Positions 19,573 to 30,279 of a DNA stretch of 54,199 nucleotides are shown here, one piece after another (position 1 is the first letter of the stretch; each line of letters opens with the position of its first letter). A model generated the notes under the pieces. The model was not told the origin of the DNA, did not search any database, and saw only the letters and a list, made by a program, of their open reading frames with translations. A program made the translations under genes and the position numbers. Source of the DNA: Triparma columacea (taxonomy: Eukaryota; Sar; Bolidophyceae; Parmales; Triparmaceae); NCBI GenBank assembly GCA_030267965.1, contig BRYA01000042.1, positions 5,268 to 59,466 on the forward strand, in the 5' to 3' direction.

Positions 19573-19914
19573 ATGTGTTTATTAACGCTGTTTTGCGAGC
19601 AAAGCACGCCAATTGCCATCTGTACCGGTACCGTCACCGATCCCAACGTACAAGTAAAGGGCGTGCTAACGATAACGTGCCCAAAAAACCTACAGAGAGA
19701 CAGGAGGGTGCAGGTGAAACATGAAGACCACGGGTTGTTAATCCAACACTCGACAGGGCAGGGAAATGTGATGGGAGTTTCTGCTTATACTAAATCTCGA
19801 CTCGCGTATAAGTATCCCCTCTTTGTCGTGGTTCCGAGGGTGATTCAAGAGGGACAGACTTGGGAGGTGAGAGAAGGTTGGAAGGGGGGGATTCACATTT
19901 TTCCAATACGTTAG
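19573..19914 (+). CDS. Possible exon or ORF of unknown function
   Basis: An open frame of 113 codons in an otherwise gene-poor stretch. The middle part (CTGTVTDPNVQVKGVLTITC, then KYPLFVVVPRVIQEGQTWE) alternates like beta-structure and does not look like random translation. It runs into a GTGAGA donor-like site right after QTWE, so the real coding part may end at about 19866 and continue in another exon that I could not find. No family recognised. It may equally be a decayed gene fragment. Confidence 0.3.
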   Translation: MCLLTLFCEQSTPIAICTGTVTDPNVQVKGVLTITCPKNLQRDRRVQVKHEDHGLLIQHSTGQGNVMGVSAYTKSRLAYKYPLFVVVPRVIQEGQTWEVREGWKGGIHIFPIR

Positions 19915-20015
19915 TTAACATACGACACCTCGGCTCGCTGCTCGGCATTCGCTGTGTGTGTGTGTACCACTTCCAGTACAACACAGAAACTCAAGCAGTG
20001 GACACGAGAAAAGCA

Positions 20016-20175
20016 GATATCAGATATGCACAGGTAGAGGACAGATTTATTTTACCGGGGGGAGGGGGGGGGGAATTGGTAGATATATCAGATCAGATAT
20101 GCACAGATATGCACAGATAGATGAATTTATTTTACCGGGGGCGAGGGGGGGGTGAGGGGGGGGGGGGGGTTTGAC
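20016..20175. repeat. G-rich direct repeats
   Basis: Two copies of a unit (ATCAGATATGCACAG, then AGA-TTTATTTTACCGGGGG, then a G run) lie at about 20018-20077 and 20086-20150. ATATGCACAGATATGCACAG is also repeated within the second. The block ends in a run of at least 14 G (20157-20170), a candidate G-quadruplex. It lies downstream of the WD40 gene stop (20304, minus strand). Confidence 0.7.
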
Positions 20176-20303
20176 GGCGGAATCGATTTTGCAATTTTGA
20201 CGGCGGATGGGATGGGATGGCTGCGGGATTCTTGGAAGGGGGGTAAATTAAGATAGAATAGGCTGGCAAGGAGAAAAGGAGTTTGGGTTTTGTGTAATTT
20301 CAA

Positions 20304-22105
20304 CTATGAAAAGGCGTAAACTAAGGCGTGTCCGTCGTCCCCTGTCACAATGAGTCTCGTGTCGGTCGTCCCTAGGAAGCTCGCCGACTTCTTGTTCGCG
20401 CCCATGCCGTAGATGGGCCTCGTGGTCCGCAGGTCGTGGGCGATCACCATGCCGTCGATGGAACCGCTGAACGAAACGAGGCCACCCCCACCGAGGCACA
20501 GGGAGGCTATGGGTTTCTGGAGGGGAGAGGGTGGATTGAAATGGGGGGGCGGCGGTGAGGGTTAGATGTAGATGGGTGGAGGAGGGGAGGGAAAGGAAGG
20601 GAAGGTGACGAGAGCCCCGCTCTAAAGCTCACCTTGTGTCCCCCCATTGGCTTGCCTACGACCTGCAAGTTCATTCTCTTGTCCAGCAGCGCCACGTCGT
20701 TCCCTCCCGCCGCCAGCACGTGGTTGTCGTCGACGTTGACCAGCCCGGATATGGGAGCGGCCCCAGATCGGGAGGGGGAGGTGAAGGGCGAAGTGGAGAC
20801 CGTGGCGCCGATCTCGTTGCCCGTAGCAGATCCGAGCTGACTGCGAGTGTCCCACATTCCAATCTTACCGTCGACCCCAGCTGTGTAGAAAACTGTAGTG
20901 AGCGTGTTAGGGGGGGGGGGATAGGGTTAGCTTAATACACCGTGCTTGTATTGGATATGGCCGTTTTCCCTTCTTCTTACTTTCTCCACAATTCTCGTCG
21001 TTGATGACTTTCTGGACCTGAGTGCCGTGCTTCCCGAGGGCAGCCTTCAGGCATACTCCCTTGTTCAAGTCCCAAAGGCTGCGGAGGAGGTGGCGAAGCG
21101 TTTCGTTTAGCGTGAACAGTGTACCATTGCCGTATTATTTCGACTCCCGGTTGATGCTCACCTAACCAGGCCGTTGTTAGATCCTGAAACTGCGAGGTTC
21201 CCCTCAGAGTCCGATGCGAAGGCCGTGATGGGAGGGAGCTGTGATGCAGGGTGGTTCCCATCGGCGGGTTAAAATTGCCTTGCAGAGCGTGCGCCAGCAG
21301 TCCCCCCTTTGCCTGGCATTTCGTTCCTTCCTTAACCTCTCACCTGCTTCCTCCTGTTTTCTATCTTGGTCTCTGAAGGTGACGACGACGAGCAGTTCCA
21401 AACAATGACTGAACCGTCGTACCCCGCCGAAGCTGCGATCGGGGTGGAATTCGAGAGCGACGAGAGGACCGACACCGACCCCTGCTCGCCGTAGAGGTCC
21501 CTGCAGTCCGAGCCGCCCCTCCTCCAGAGGCAGACCTTCCCGTCCATCCCCCCAGTCATCACCCTGTTATCAGAGAGGTAGCAGGCAGCGCTGACCCAGT
21601 CCATGTGGCCTGCGTTGCGGCTGTAAAGCCTAGACCTCGGCTCCCCGTTCCTCGTCGATATCGTGTACGAAGCGTGGTCTGAAGACCCTATGCAGCACTC
21701 TGTCTGGGAGTGGTTGATTGCTAGGCAGGTGGAAGGGCGGTCGGAATCTTCGGTCGGACCGGACTGCTGACGATTCTTCTCAAACATTGCAGGGTCAAAC
21801 TCGGTCCCTTCAGGGTTCAAAGGACCGACAAGCCACTGTTGAGAAGGAGCGAACTTGTTGGGTGAAGGAGTAAAGGTAGGTGGGGGTGGTTTCTGCTGCA
21901 TCCTTTCGGCAGCTATGGGTGAAGATCTGGAGGGTTCCTGGTAGGACCGGGAGGGGGAAGGGTCGGGGGAGGGATCGGGGGCGGTATCACCTTCCTCCAT
22001 TGCCCTCTTTCTGGCAATCTCCTCACGCCTCCTCTTGGCAGCTTCAATCTTTCGAGCCTTCTCGCGGGCGTACTCTGTTGGATCCACCCTAGGACGGTAA
22101 CTCAT
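20304..22105 (-). CDS. WD40 repeat protein
   Basis: Exons 22105-21344, 21238-21162, 21078-20981, 20892-20633 and 20516-20304 join in phase to 469 residues. The N-terminus is a highly charged helix (REKARKIEAAKRRREEIARK), then a Pro/Ser-rich linker to about 110. The rest forms WD40 blades, with visible repeat ends VCLWRR, VIVWN, VSLWDL and IGMWDT and typical GH or GG-x-D turns (GHMDWVSAACYL, AGVDGKIGMWD). At least six blades can be counted, enough for a propeller. WD40 propellers are scaffolds; the partner and pathway are not shown. The short internal exons (77 and 98 nt) cut inside blades. Not recognised as a named WD protein. Confidence 0.85.
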
Positions 22106-22296
22106 TTGGTTGGAAGGGGTTTGGGGGGGAGGGGGGACGGGAGAAGGTGGGGCTTGTGGGTTGGGTTGTAAAGCTTGTTTTTTTTGGAATTTGGTTTCAT
22201 TTCAGAATCCAAGAATTGGGGTCGGGTGGGGTGAAAGTGTTTGAGTTCAGTTGTATATTCCTTGTTGTTTTTTCCTTCCAATCATTTCCCCTCTTA

Positions 22297-24216
22297 CTAT
22301 TCCTTATTAACCGGCTCTGGCATTCCCATCCCTCCCCTCCTTGGTTTCTTCGTATCTCTTCCCTCCTCCTCCTCCTTTTCCTCAAGTTCAATTTCATTCC
22401 CATCCCCCCCCTCCTCGTCTTCGTCATCCAGGTCAATCTCATTGTCGTCCTCAACATCTTCTCCCTCCCCCCCTCCCTCCCCCCCATCTTCTTCCTCCTC
22501 CTCATCAAGTTCGATCTCATCATCATCCATAACGCTCTTTTCAACCTCCTCCACACTCAGTGTCTTCCTCTCCTCTCCTCCTCCTCCTCCTTCTCCCCCC
22601 CCCCTCCACGGCACTGTCGTTACGTGTTCGATCCCTATCATGTCAATGATCCTATCAGTCTGTGGGTTCCCCAAACTTTCCACCCCTCCCATTTTCCACA
22701 TTCTCCTATCCATTTTTCTCCCCTCCGTTTCCCTCGGTCCCGGTGCCGTCATAACGAATCCCTCCTCTTTGATATCCATCGTCCCACCGTTCCGAGCCTT
22801 AATCCTCTCCTCCATATCATTGATCTCCCCCTTGCTCGCTCTTTCAACGTTCCCAACCTGCACTCTCCCTCTCCCAGCGCTAGTCCATCTTTCGGTCTTC
22901 TTAACCACAGCCATCCACTCAGCGTCGTACGTCATCCTAACTTCTTTACCGTGCTCCACCTCCGGCCTCGGTATTTGAAGTAGCTCTAGGAACTGTCTCC
23001 TTGGTAGGCATTTGTCCAGGCTTAGGAACCTCGTGAACTGTTCGTTAAGTCTCTCGATACCCTCCTCAACCTTACAGTCAGGTCCCTTTCTTGCCTCTAC
23101 CCCAACCATGTCGTCGTTCTCCTCCCTTACCCCCTTACTAACCTCGTGTCTTAAAGTAGCCTCGTATCTTACATGTAAGTGTGCACTGAACCACCACATT
23201 GGTTTAAGTTCCCTCAATAACCACTCCCCCCCCGGGCTCCCTAAACTGCCGTCGAGTACCTCCTTCTTGAGGAACTTCTTCTTCCTGAATAGCTCCTCTA
23301 AATTACCACCGTAAGCAACCCTCTGTGGCCAGTCGTGTGATACGATTATGTCGATTGGTCGTTCCTCCCTACCCCCAAGCATACCTAGCCTCCTAACCTC
23401 GACCTCCCTAGTATGATAAACGCTCCTAACAGTATCCGAGTCGAACGGTGCTCTCTCATAATGTCCTAACCCCCAGTGCCTCGAGTTGTAGATACCGCTG
23501 TACCCCGCAATCCTAACCCCACCGACGTCGATGCAACCAGCGGCGCCGAGGTAGTATATTTTCGGTGCCAACCAACCACCGTAGAACAAATCGTTCATGT
23601 AACCACTGGCTTCGTGGTTACCGCCGATTACAACTGTTAGGCAAGGCGCTGTTGATGCGCCTGTGTAGTACTTGTGGAAACTACCGAGGGACTTGTACTT
23701 GTCGGGCATTGATATTGTACCGAAATCAAACTCGTTACGGATCGCTTGGAAGTCACCGCAGATTATCAAAAGGTCTGGAGGCTGGTTGTTCGTACGGTTT
23801 AGGATGGCGGAATATATGGCATCTAGGTCACCGTGTGCGCAACCTTCTACAGCTACGTTTAGGTACGTTCCAGGGGTTGAAGGTTGGAGAGGTGTTTGAG
23901 GTGGTGGAGGCGGTGGGGGGGGGAAGAGGGGCTGTATTTGTGGTTGTTGTTGTTGTTGATGATTGCCATAATAGTTACCACCGACACCACCGTTTCTACC
24001 TCCTCGACCTCCTCTACCTCCTCGACCTCCTCTACCTCCCCTTCCTCCCCTACTTCCCCTACCCTGTTGTCGAGGTGCATAACCTTTGGGGTTGTTGTGG
24101 TTTGTTTGTCTAGTTTTAGCAGGTTTATTATCCCTATTGTTGGAGTTTCTTGTACCGTCTGTGAATGATGTTGGTAGATTGTTGTCTGAAGTTGTGAATG
24201 GTGTTGGATATGACAT
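22297..24216 (-). CDS. DBR1: RNA lariat debranching enzyme
   Basis: A single exon of 639 residues. The metallophosphoesterase motifs of DBR1 appear in order: VAVEGCAHGDLDAIY (121-135, with the DBR1-specific Cys and metal-binding His), CGDFQAIRNEFD (153-164), IGGNHEASGYM (197-207), GYSGIYNSRHWGLGHYERAPFD, then IIVSHDWPQRV and WFSAHLHVRYEA. The enzyme hydrolyses the 2'-5' bond of excised intron lariats, fitting an intron-rich genome. Unusually, about 115 residues precede the catalytic domain, with RGG repeats (52-76), poly-Gln and poly-Pro. The C-terminal 100 residues are strongly acidic, with a basic end (TKKPRRGGMG). The RGG part probably binds RNA. The gene itself is intronless. Confidence 0.95.
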   Translation of the reverse strand: MSYPTPFTTSDNNLPTSFTDGTRNSNNRDNKPAKTRQTNHNNPKGYAPRQQGRGSRGGRGGRGGRGGRGGRGGRNGGVGGNYYGNHQQQQQPQIQPLFPPPPPPPPQTPLQPSTPGTYLNVAVEGCAHGDLDAIYSAILNRTNNQPPDLLIICGDFQAIRNEFDFGTISMPDKYKSLGSFHKYYTGASTAPCLTVVIGGNHEASGYMNDLFYGGWLAPKIYYLGAAGCIDVGGVRIAGYSGIYNSRHWGLGHYERAPFDSDTVRSVYHTREVEVRRLGMLGGREERPIDIIVSHDWPQRVAYGGNLEELFRKKKFLKKEVLDGSLGSPGGEWLLRELKPMWWFSAHLHVRYEATLRHEVSKGVREENDDMVGVEARKGPDCKVEEGIERLNEQFTRFLSLDKCLPRRQFLELLQIPRPEVEHGKEVRMTYDAEWMAVVKKTERWTSAGRGRVQVGNVERASKGEINDMEERIKARNGGTMDIKEEGFVMTAPGPRETEGRKMDRRMWKMGGVESLGNPQTDRIIDMIGIEHVTTVPWRGGGEGGGGGEERKTLSVEEVEKSVMDDDEIELDEEEEEDGGEGGGEGEDVEDDNEIDLDDEDEEGGDGNEIELEEKEEEEGRDTKKPRRGGMGMPEPVNKE

Positions 24217-24628
24217 CTTTTAGGATTTTGGTTGGTTTTGGGTGGCTTTTTTTTTGTTGGTTGCCTAAATTTTGCCTATAACTTCGCTAAAAAGTTGATT
24301 TAAGGCTATATATCCACAAATCCGGCGATCTGATTGATTGGTTCCAACGAGTGACTATTTGCCTTTGCCTGTAAAATTTCCTATTTCTCTGAAAACTTTT
24401 GTCTAGGGTCCAAAGCTCAGCTCCCTGCAATCCCTGCGCTGTGAGTTGAGTCAAAGAAAAGAGGGTATAAGACCCACAAGAAGGCGCTCTACGCTATTTC
24501 TCGTTTGCTCAAGGCTGCGATTGATCAATCGCACGCCATTGACCCAGGTTGTATTTCTTAAATTGCTTTTGACTTGGTAATTTTATCTTCTTCTGTAGTA
24601 ACTTCTCGAGGATCTTCAGTGGTAAGCA
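24217..24628. promoter_or_regulatory. Divergent promoter region, 412 bp
   Basis: The interval lies between the DBR1 start (24216, minus) and the ARM-repeat gene start (24629, plus). It is T-rich near DBR1. No recognisable motif or ORF is present. A short 5'UTR intron for the ARM gene is possible (AG-ending pyrimidine stretch near 24580-24600) but not shown. Confidence 0.4.
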
Positions 24629-27600
24629 ATGGACAAACTAGATGCACTCGTGGAGGACTTGACGGGGGGTGACGTGGGTAAAGTCACGGCTGCTGCTAAG
24701 TCTATTGTCGCCCTTGCGGAGGATGAGAACAATCAAAAGAAGTTGTACGACTACAAGGGGATTGTGAGTGGGCTGCTTGAGGTTGTCAAGAAGGAAGGTG
24801 GGGCGTACAAGGAGGCTAGAGAGAAGGCGCTTGCAGCGATAGTCAACATTGCTAATGCTGACGACGAAGACGTGCAGAAGCGAATGTTTGAGCTTGACGG
24901 ACTGATGAAATGTCTGCTTGAGATCGTTGGGAAGGAAGGGGAGGAGTACAAGGTTGCGAGGGAGAACGCACTTGGAGCGATACGGAGCATTGCTCTTGGT
25001 GGCGCAGATGTGAAGAAGGGAATGTTTGAGCTTGACGGACTGATGAAATGTCTGCTTGAGGTCGTTGGGAAGGAAGGGGAGGAGTACAAGGTTGCGAGGG
25101 AGAAGGCGCTTGATGCGATAGTCAACATTGCTAATGCTGACGACGCAGATGTGGAGAAGCGAATGTTTGAGCTTGACGGACTGATGAAATGTCTGCTTGA
25201 GGTCGTTGGGAAGGAAGGGGAGGAGTACAAGGTTGCGAGGGAGAAGGCGCTTGGAGCGATAGGCAACATTGCTAATGCTGACGACGCAGATGTGGAGAAG
25301 GGAATGTTTGAGCTTGACGGACTGATGACAAGTCTGCTTGAGGTCGTTGGGAAGGAAGGGGAGGAGTACAAGGTTGCGAGGGAGAACGCACTTGGAGCGA
25401 TACGGAGCATTGCTCTTGGTGGCGCAGATGTGAAGAAGGGAATGTTTGAGCTTGACGGACTGATGACAAGTCTGCTTGAGGTCGTTGGGAAGGAAGGGGA
25501 GGTGTACAAGCTTGCGAGGGAGAGAGCGCTTGGAGCGATAGTGGGCATTTCTTGTGGTGGCGCAGACGTCCAATTTGGACTAGCTACCTTTCCCTCTCTC
25601 CTCCCAACACTCCTTCAATATGCAACGAAAGACTCCCCTTCACCCGAGTGTCGCAGATATAGCGTTTGGGCTCTGTCCAAGATCGCACGAAATCCCTCTA
25701 CAGCTCCTCTCCTTCTAAATCCAAAAGACTCAACAGTAGACATTCTCGCCTGCGTGATGGAGATAATCAAAGAAGCTGGCGAGGACTTGGGCAAATGGAA
25801 GAGGGATAATAGCATCGAAAGCTGGTCCCTAATATTCCTCATGAATGTCGCCCAAGCTGAATTTGCCGTGCCATACCTACGCGTTGCAGGGGTGGCAAAA
25901 GTGCTCGATCCACTGGTGAAACAGAAGCACTACCAATCCCTGAAAGCAGCCGCAACTGTAGCGTACTTGGTTGGCGGTGACGAAGAGGGCGAGTTGTTTG
26001 ATCTTCTATCAGACAACAAACACGCCATCGACAGAATAGTTGAACTTCTCGAGAATACATTGAATCTTGAAGGTGGTGAAGATTACGATTACGGTAAGTT
26101 CATCCCCGCTCCCTCACCTCATCTCTCCCTTTCACAGCCTAACTCCCCCACCCCCCTCCCCCCACAGGCGTCTTTCCTCTCCACTCCTCCGTCCGAGCCA
26201 TCAAGATCCTCTCCAAGTCCGACAACTTCAAGGATTATCTGCTCTCTAAGAATTGTTTCGCACTTCTTCACCGGACTCTCTCGCAGTTCATCACCGATGC
26301 TAACGCTGGAGACGCCGGCGGAGGTGCTGCTGATGTCGAGTCTGCTGCTCTTGCAGTCGAAGCTCTCCACGAACTCTCCCACCCCTCCCCCACTTCCTCA
26401 ACATCCGCCCTCGACATTGTCACCAAGAAAGTCGACTCCAATCTTGGCTCTCTCACTGATCTCCTCTCCGATTACAAAGACCGCTCCTCCGTCAAGAGTT
26501 CCAAAGAATACGCCTCCTCAACTTCCACCGCTACTGCCCTCATCGACCGGATTTCTTTGTTGGCCAACGAAATCAAAGTGAAGAAGGCCGTCGCTGTCAT
26601 GAAGAGACGTAAGTCAATTGCTCCTACACCCACTTCTGAGCACTCCGCCGGCGCGGATGAGGATGCTGCTGTAAGCGAGGAATTACTTAAGGCTAAGGAA
26701 GCGTTGGAGAGGAACCTTGCAAACGCAAAGGAAAAAGCGCGCCTACTTGAAGAGAAGATTGCGCAGACTACCAACGAGAAGGATGCTCGGATCAACGAGA
26801 AGGATGCTCTGATCATGGAGTTGGAGAGAAAGCTAGCTGAGGCAGAGGCTGCGAAGAACAAGTCTCGCGAGGACGCAATGCAGGCGCAGCTGAATGAACT
26901 TATGGCGTTGACGAGAGGACTCAAGAACGTGGTGGTGGAGAGCACGGCGTCAGTGCTAGAGGGGCAGGCCAAGATACTCATGATGAGCAAGGCCACACAA
27001 ATGCTCGTCGAGAAATCTACCAGCAAGGTGAGCAGTGCGGGGGGAACGAGAAAAAAACCACCTCGCCTCACCTAACCCTTCTTCTGCCCCGCAGCTGTGC
27101 AAGGCCGTCTTCGATGCCACGGAGGTGTCGACGCCCACATGCTTCGTGATCCTGCCCTACGAGCTGCCTCCCCCCGGCGCTGACGTTAGCGAGTCGGATC
27201 AGGAGAGCATGCTGCACAAGGCTGAGAACTGGGTCGGCACCGTAACCGACCTTGTGGAGGAGGGCACGGGGCTAATCGAGAGCCCTATCCAGTACGCCAA
27301 GAGCTTCTTCGGGGGAGCTTTCAAGAAGAAGATCAAGGAGGTCAAGGCGACCATGGTTGAGAAGACGTTGTACCTTTACCTCGTGGACGAGTACACCCAC
27401 ACGCCCGTGTACGACGGGAGGGGCGTCTACCCGATCAAGATCGAGACCAAGAGCGACCTCGTCGACAAGTACGTAGGGGCGAAGCAAGCGCGCCCGCCTC
27501 CCTCGTAGTAGAAGGACAGCTGCGACTTCTTTACACTCGCTTCGCTCGCCCCTCCCCCCCCCACCCCCCTCCATTCCCCTAACTCTATCCCCCCGCGCTC

Positions 27601-28235
27601 GCCCCCCCAGGTACATGCCGATGATGCGCGTTGGCCTTCAAGCCATGTCAGTAGCCAACGGCGCTGCGGCTTTGGCCAAGGTGTTCTGCCCATTCGTGCC
27701 TGTCGCGCCAGCCTCGTTCCTAGCGAAGGCCAAGGGCTTTGTAGACGGACTGGACAAGGACAGCAGTGTTGCTGACTTCAGCAGCGTGCAGGATGAGGTG
27801 GAAGGGGGGGGGGGAGGGGGGGCGAAGCGGGGGGGGGAGCTTAGGGACTTTGAGGACTTCCTTGCCCAGCACGACAAGGGCAAGACCTACGCGGGGCTGA
27901 TGAGGGTCTGCGATAAGGAGGACGGGACAGCCATCTGGGTGACCACGGACAGCGCGGAGAGGATCGAAGCGAGCAGCGGCACGGTGCCAAGGGCGCAAGC
28001 TAAGCTAGAGAATGCCGTGAAGCTCGACGCCACGATCAACAAGCCGCTATCGCCAAAGAAGAGCGGCGGGTCGCTCGTGGAGAGGGCAAGGGCAGTCTTC
28101 GTGGGCATTCACGGCGAGGAGGCGCCTGCGGAACTCAAACTGAAAGAGGTGGTGGCGGCGTGCGAGGAGGAAATGGGGCTCGAGGGGGAAGGAGGGATGA
28201 AAGCCAGGATCGAGATTCTGGAACAGAACGTGTGA
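24629..28235 (+). CDS. Armadillo-repeat/coiled-coil protein with NLR-like C-terminal module
   Basis: Exons 24629-26093, 26168-27027, 27095-27468 and 27611-28235 join in phase to 1107 residues. Residues 40-315 hold armadillo-type repeats of 46-47 residues, five of them nearly identical (each with MFELDGLM, LLEVVGKEGEEYK and a variant of IANADDADV or IALGGADV). More diverged ARM-like helices continue to about 650. A coiled coil follows (about 690-790, EKDARINEKDALIMELERKL). The C-terminus contains TPTCFVILPYELPPP, then TLYLYLVDEYTHTPVYDGRG and DLVDKYMPMMRVGLQAM. That order resembles, from memory, a module ending many protist and invertebrate NLR-like, ankyrin and kinase proteins. A sensor or scaffold role is inference. 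There is no signal peptide or membrane segment. Confidence 0.82.
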
Positions 28236-28462
28236 ACATAACATAGATTATACAGAAGTCATTTCCAGATTGTTGAAAGTAGCATCCAAATATTGGTAGA
28301 GGGGCATAAAGATAACTTACATAACGACGATTGTTGTGTGGGGAAGAGACGTTTCAATTCTTTAGTCCAAAGTAAGGGGGCAATAAATTGATAAAGAGGT
28401 CAAATATATTTATGCAACAATAAAAGGTTTAGAAGCTTCAACTCTGCTTAAGATGAATCAAG
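28236..28462. other. Convergent intergenic spacer
   Basis: The 227 bases between the ARM gene stop and the zinc-finger gene stop are AT-rich. They must hold both 3' ends; AATAAA is present on the plus strand at 28382. No gene is seen. Confidence 0.45.
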
Positions 28463-29674
28463 TTAGAGGTGATGCCTAGAAATGTGTCTCTTGAGGCTGC
28501 CTTTCTCCTTCGCCTTATATTCACAACCCTCTTGCGAGCATGAATGCCATGTTACACCAGTATCGTGAATATTAGCGAGGTGTTTCTCGATTAGGCCTCT
28601 CCGCTTCGTCTTATATTCACACCCCTCTTGCGGGCATGAATGCCAAGTTACGCCAATATCGTGAATATTAGCAAGGTGATCCTTGATATGGCTTCTCTGC
28701 TTCGTCTTATATTCACAACCCTCTTGCGGGCATGTATGCCAGGATACGCCAATGTCGTGAATATCTGCAAGGTGCTGCTTGATATTGCATGTCATCTTCG
28801 CCTTATATTCACAACCCTCTTGTGGGCATGCATGCCATGTTACGCCAATATCGTGAATATGAGCTAGGTGCCTCTTGAAATTGCTTCTCTGCTTCGTCTT
28901 ATATTCACACCCTTCTTGCGGGCATGAATGCCAGGTTACGCCAATATCGTGAACATTAGCAAGGTGCTGCTTGATAGTGCTTTTCTGCTTCGCCTTATAC
29001 TCACAACCTTCTTGCGGGCATGAATGCCATATTACGCCAATATCGTGTATACTAGCAAGGTGCTTTTTGATGTCACCTCTCTCCTTCGCCTTATGTTCAC
29101 ATCCTTCTTGTGGGCATGTATACCATACTGTGCTAATACCGCACTGAGACTTCTTTTCATACCCAGGCTCATTTTCATCATCATCATTTTCACCACCATT
29201 ACCATCACCATCCCAAGAGTCATCGTCCTCGTCAAAGTCTTCTTCGCCATTACCATCACCATCCCAAGATTCGTCGCTCCTGCTGTTAGTCTTCTTTTCA
29301 GCAACAATGTCCACATCCTCATCACATGGTTGGCAAACAAGCAATTCATGCCGTACCACGTCTTCCTCTTTAACAATTACTTCGCTTCCCGATCCTCCGA
29401 CGCCACCTGCTATCGATTCGCCCTTATTCTCTCCTTGAAACAAAGGAAGGATACCAAGGTCCTCCGACCCATCTTCTTCCTTCTTGCATCCTTCTATTTT
29501 TATACTAGGCGCAAATGTGTTAACGTGCGAGCTGAGATCTAGACAATGCGACGGCACCGTCGACATGAATTCTTTTGTTATTGGTATAGGGTTAGTAATG
29601 GACAGTAAATGTCTGGGCATGGTCTTCACACTTTTCTTCAGATTTTTCCTGCTTTCACAACACTTCAAAAGCAA
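28463..29674 (-). CDS. Seven-finger C2H2 zinc finger protein
   Basis: A single exon of 403 residues. The N-terminal 175 residues are poorly structured and include an acidic DDDSWDGDGNGG repeat. Then seven zinc fingers follow with a 32-residue period, each of the form WHSCPQEGCEYKAKxxxxIK followed by xHLANIHD: C-x4-C-x12-H-x4-H. The linker HDIGVTWHSC is nearly invariant. The C-x4-C spacing and the C-P-Q-E-G-C-E-Y-K core differ from the classical TFIIIA type (C-x2-C, TGEKP linker) and resemble fingers seen in protist expansions. The last finger ends the protein (KRHISRHHL). Probable nuclear DNA-binding protein; target unknown. It is convergent with the ARM gene. Confidence 0.88.
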   Translation of the reverse strand: MLLKCCESRKNLKKSVKTMPRHLLSITNPIPITKEFMSTVPSHCLDLSSHVNTFAPSIKIEGCKKEEDGSEDLGILPLFQGENKGESIAGGVGGSGSEVIVKEEDVVRHELLVCQPCDEDVDIVAEKKTNSRSDESWDGDGNGEEDFDEDDDSWDGDGNGGENDDDENEPGYEKKSQCGISTVWYTCPQEGCEHKAKERGDIKKHLASIHDIGVIWHSCPQEGCEYKAKQKSTIKQHLANVHDIGVTWHSCPQEGCEYKTKQRSNFKRHLAHIHDIGVTWHACPQEGCEYKAKMTCNIKQHLADIHDIGVSWHTCPQEGCEYKTKQRSHIKDHLANIHDIGVTWHSCPQEGCEYKTKRRGLIEKHLANIHDTGVTWHSCSQEGCEYKAKEKGSLKRHISRHHL

Positions 29675-30279
29675 AGTACTCTCTAATTCCTGTTTAATTT
29701 CATCTACAAGCTATTTACGCTCAACATATAGTTACTTGATTATTAGGAATCTTCAATCAGCTTCGTTTGATCAATTTGCGTCATTTTTGAGTGAAAATAT
29801 CAAAGAATTCCTAAAATCCTCAACTCGAGCTATTGGAAATATCCTCCCTAATACTATAAATAACATCACTGCACTCTAATTCATGGACTGACCAGTACAC
29901 ATACACACATATACATACTCATATACACACACACGCACACACACATACACAATAAGGTAAGAGGTAAAGGAGGGGAGGAAGAGGGAGGAAGATGAGGGAG
30001 GAGGAGAAAGGAAGAAAGTGTTGTACGTTCCGATGAAGAGAGAACCCGACAAGTTGACATTCTCTATGATATGCGACGTGCATTTCGGAGACACGCGCTA
30101 TGATTAAACGCCAGCAACCTTCAAATGGCTGCCAAACAACTATCCTGAGGAACAAAACAAACAGCACCACAAAAACTGCTCGAACCCCCACATTCTCATA
30201 TCTCTCAAACCCACCCTAACTCTCTCAATCCCCCCTACCTCCACTCCCTTTCCCTTAGGTTCCTTCCCCCCCTTCCTTC
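29675..30279. other. Divergent intergenic region with CA microsatellite and dispersed repeat
   Basis: This 605-bp stretch separates the zinc-finger gene (minus) and ATG2 (plus). It holds a (CA/TA)n microsatellite at about 29895-29952 and, at 30074-30126, the second copy of the sequence found in CKS1 intron 2 (CGACGTGCAT, ACACGCGCTATG, CCTTCAAAT). A CCCTTAG acceptor-like site at 30252-30258 leaves room for a 5'UTR intron of ATG2. An open frame at 29484-29879 (plus) has no convincing protein character. Confidence 0.55.

Noticed and set aside
22241..22983. Plus-strand Ser/Pro/Leu-rich frames with apparent membrane segments
   Set aside because: They are the antisense of the acidic C-terminus of DBR1; the CT-rich strand mimics hydrophobic sequence.
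24638..25573. Two long minus-strand repetitive frames
   Set aside because: They mirror the armadillo repeats on the plus strand; the repeat period and composition are fully explained by that gene.
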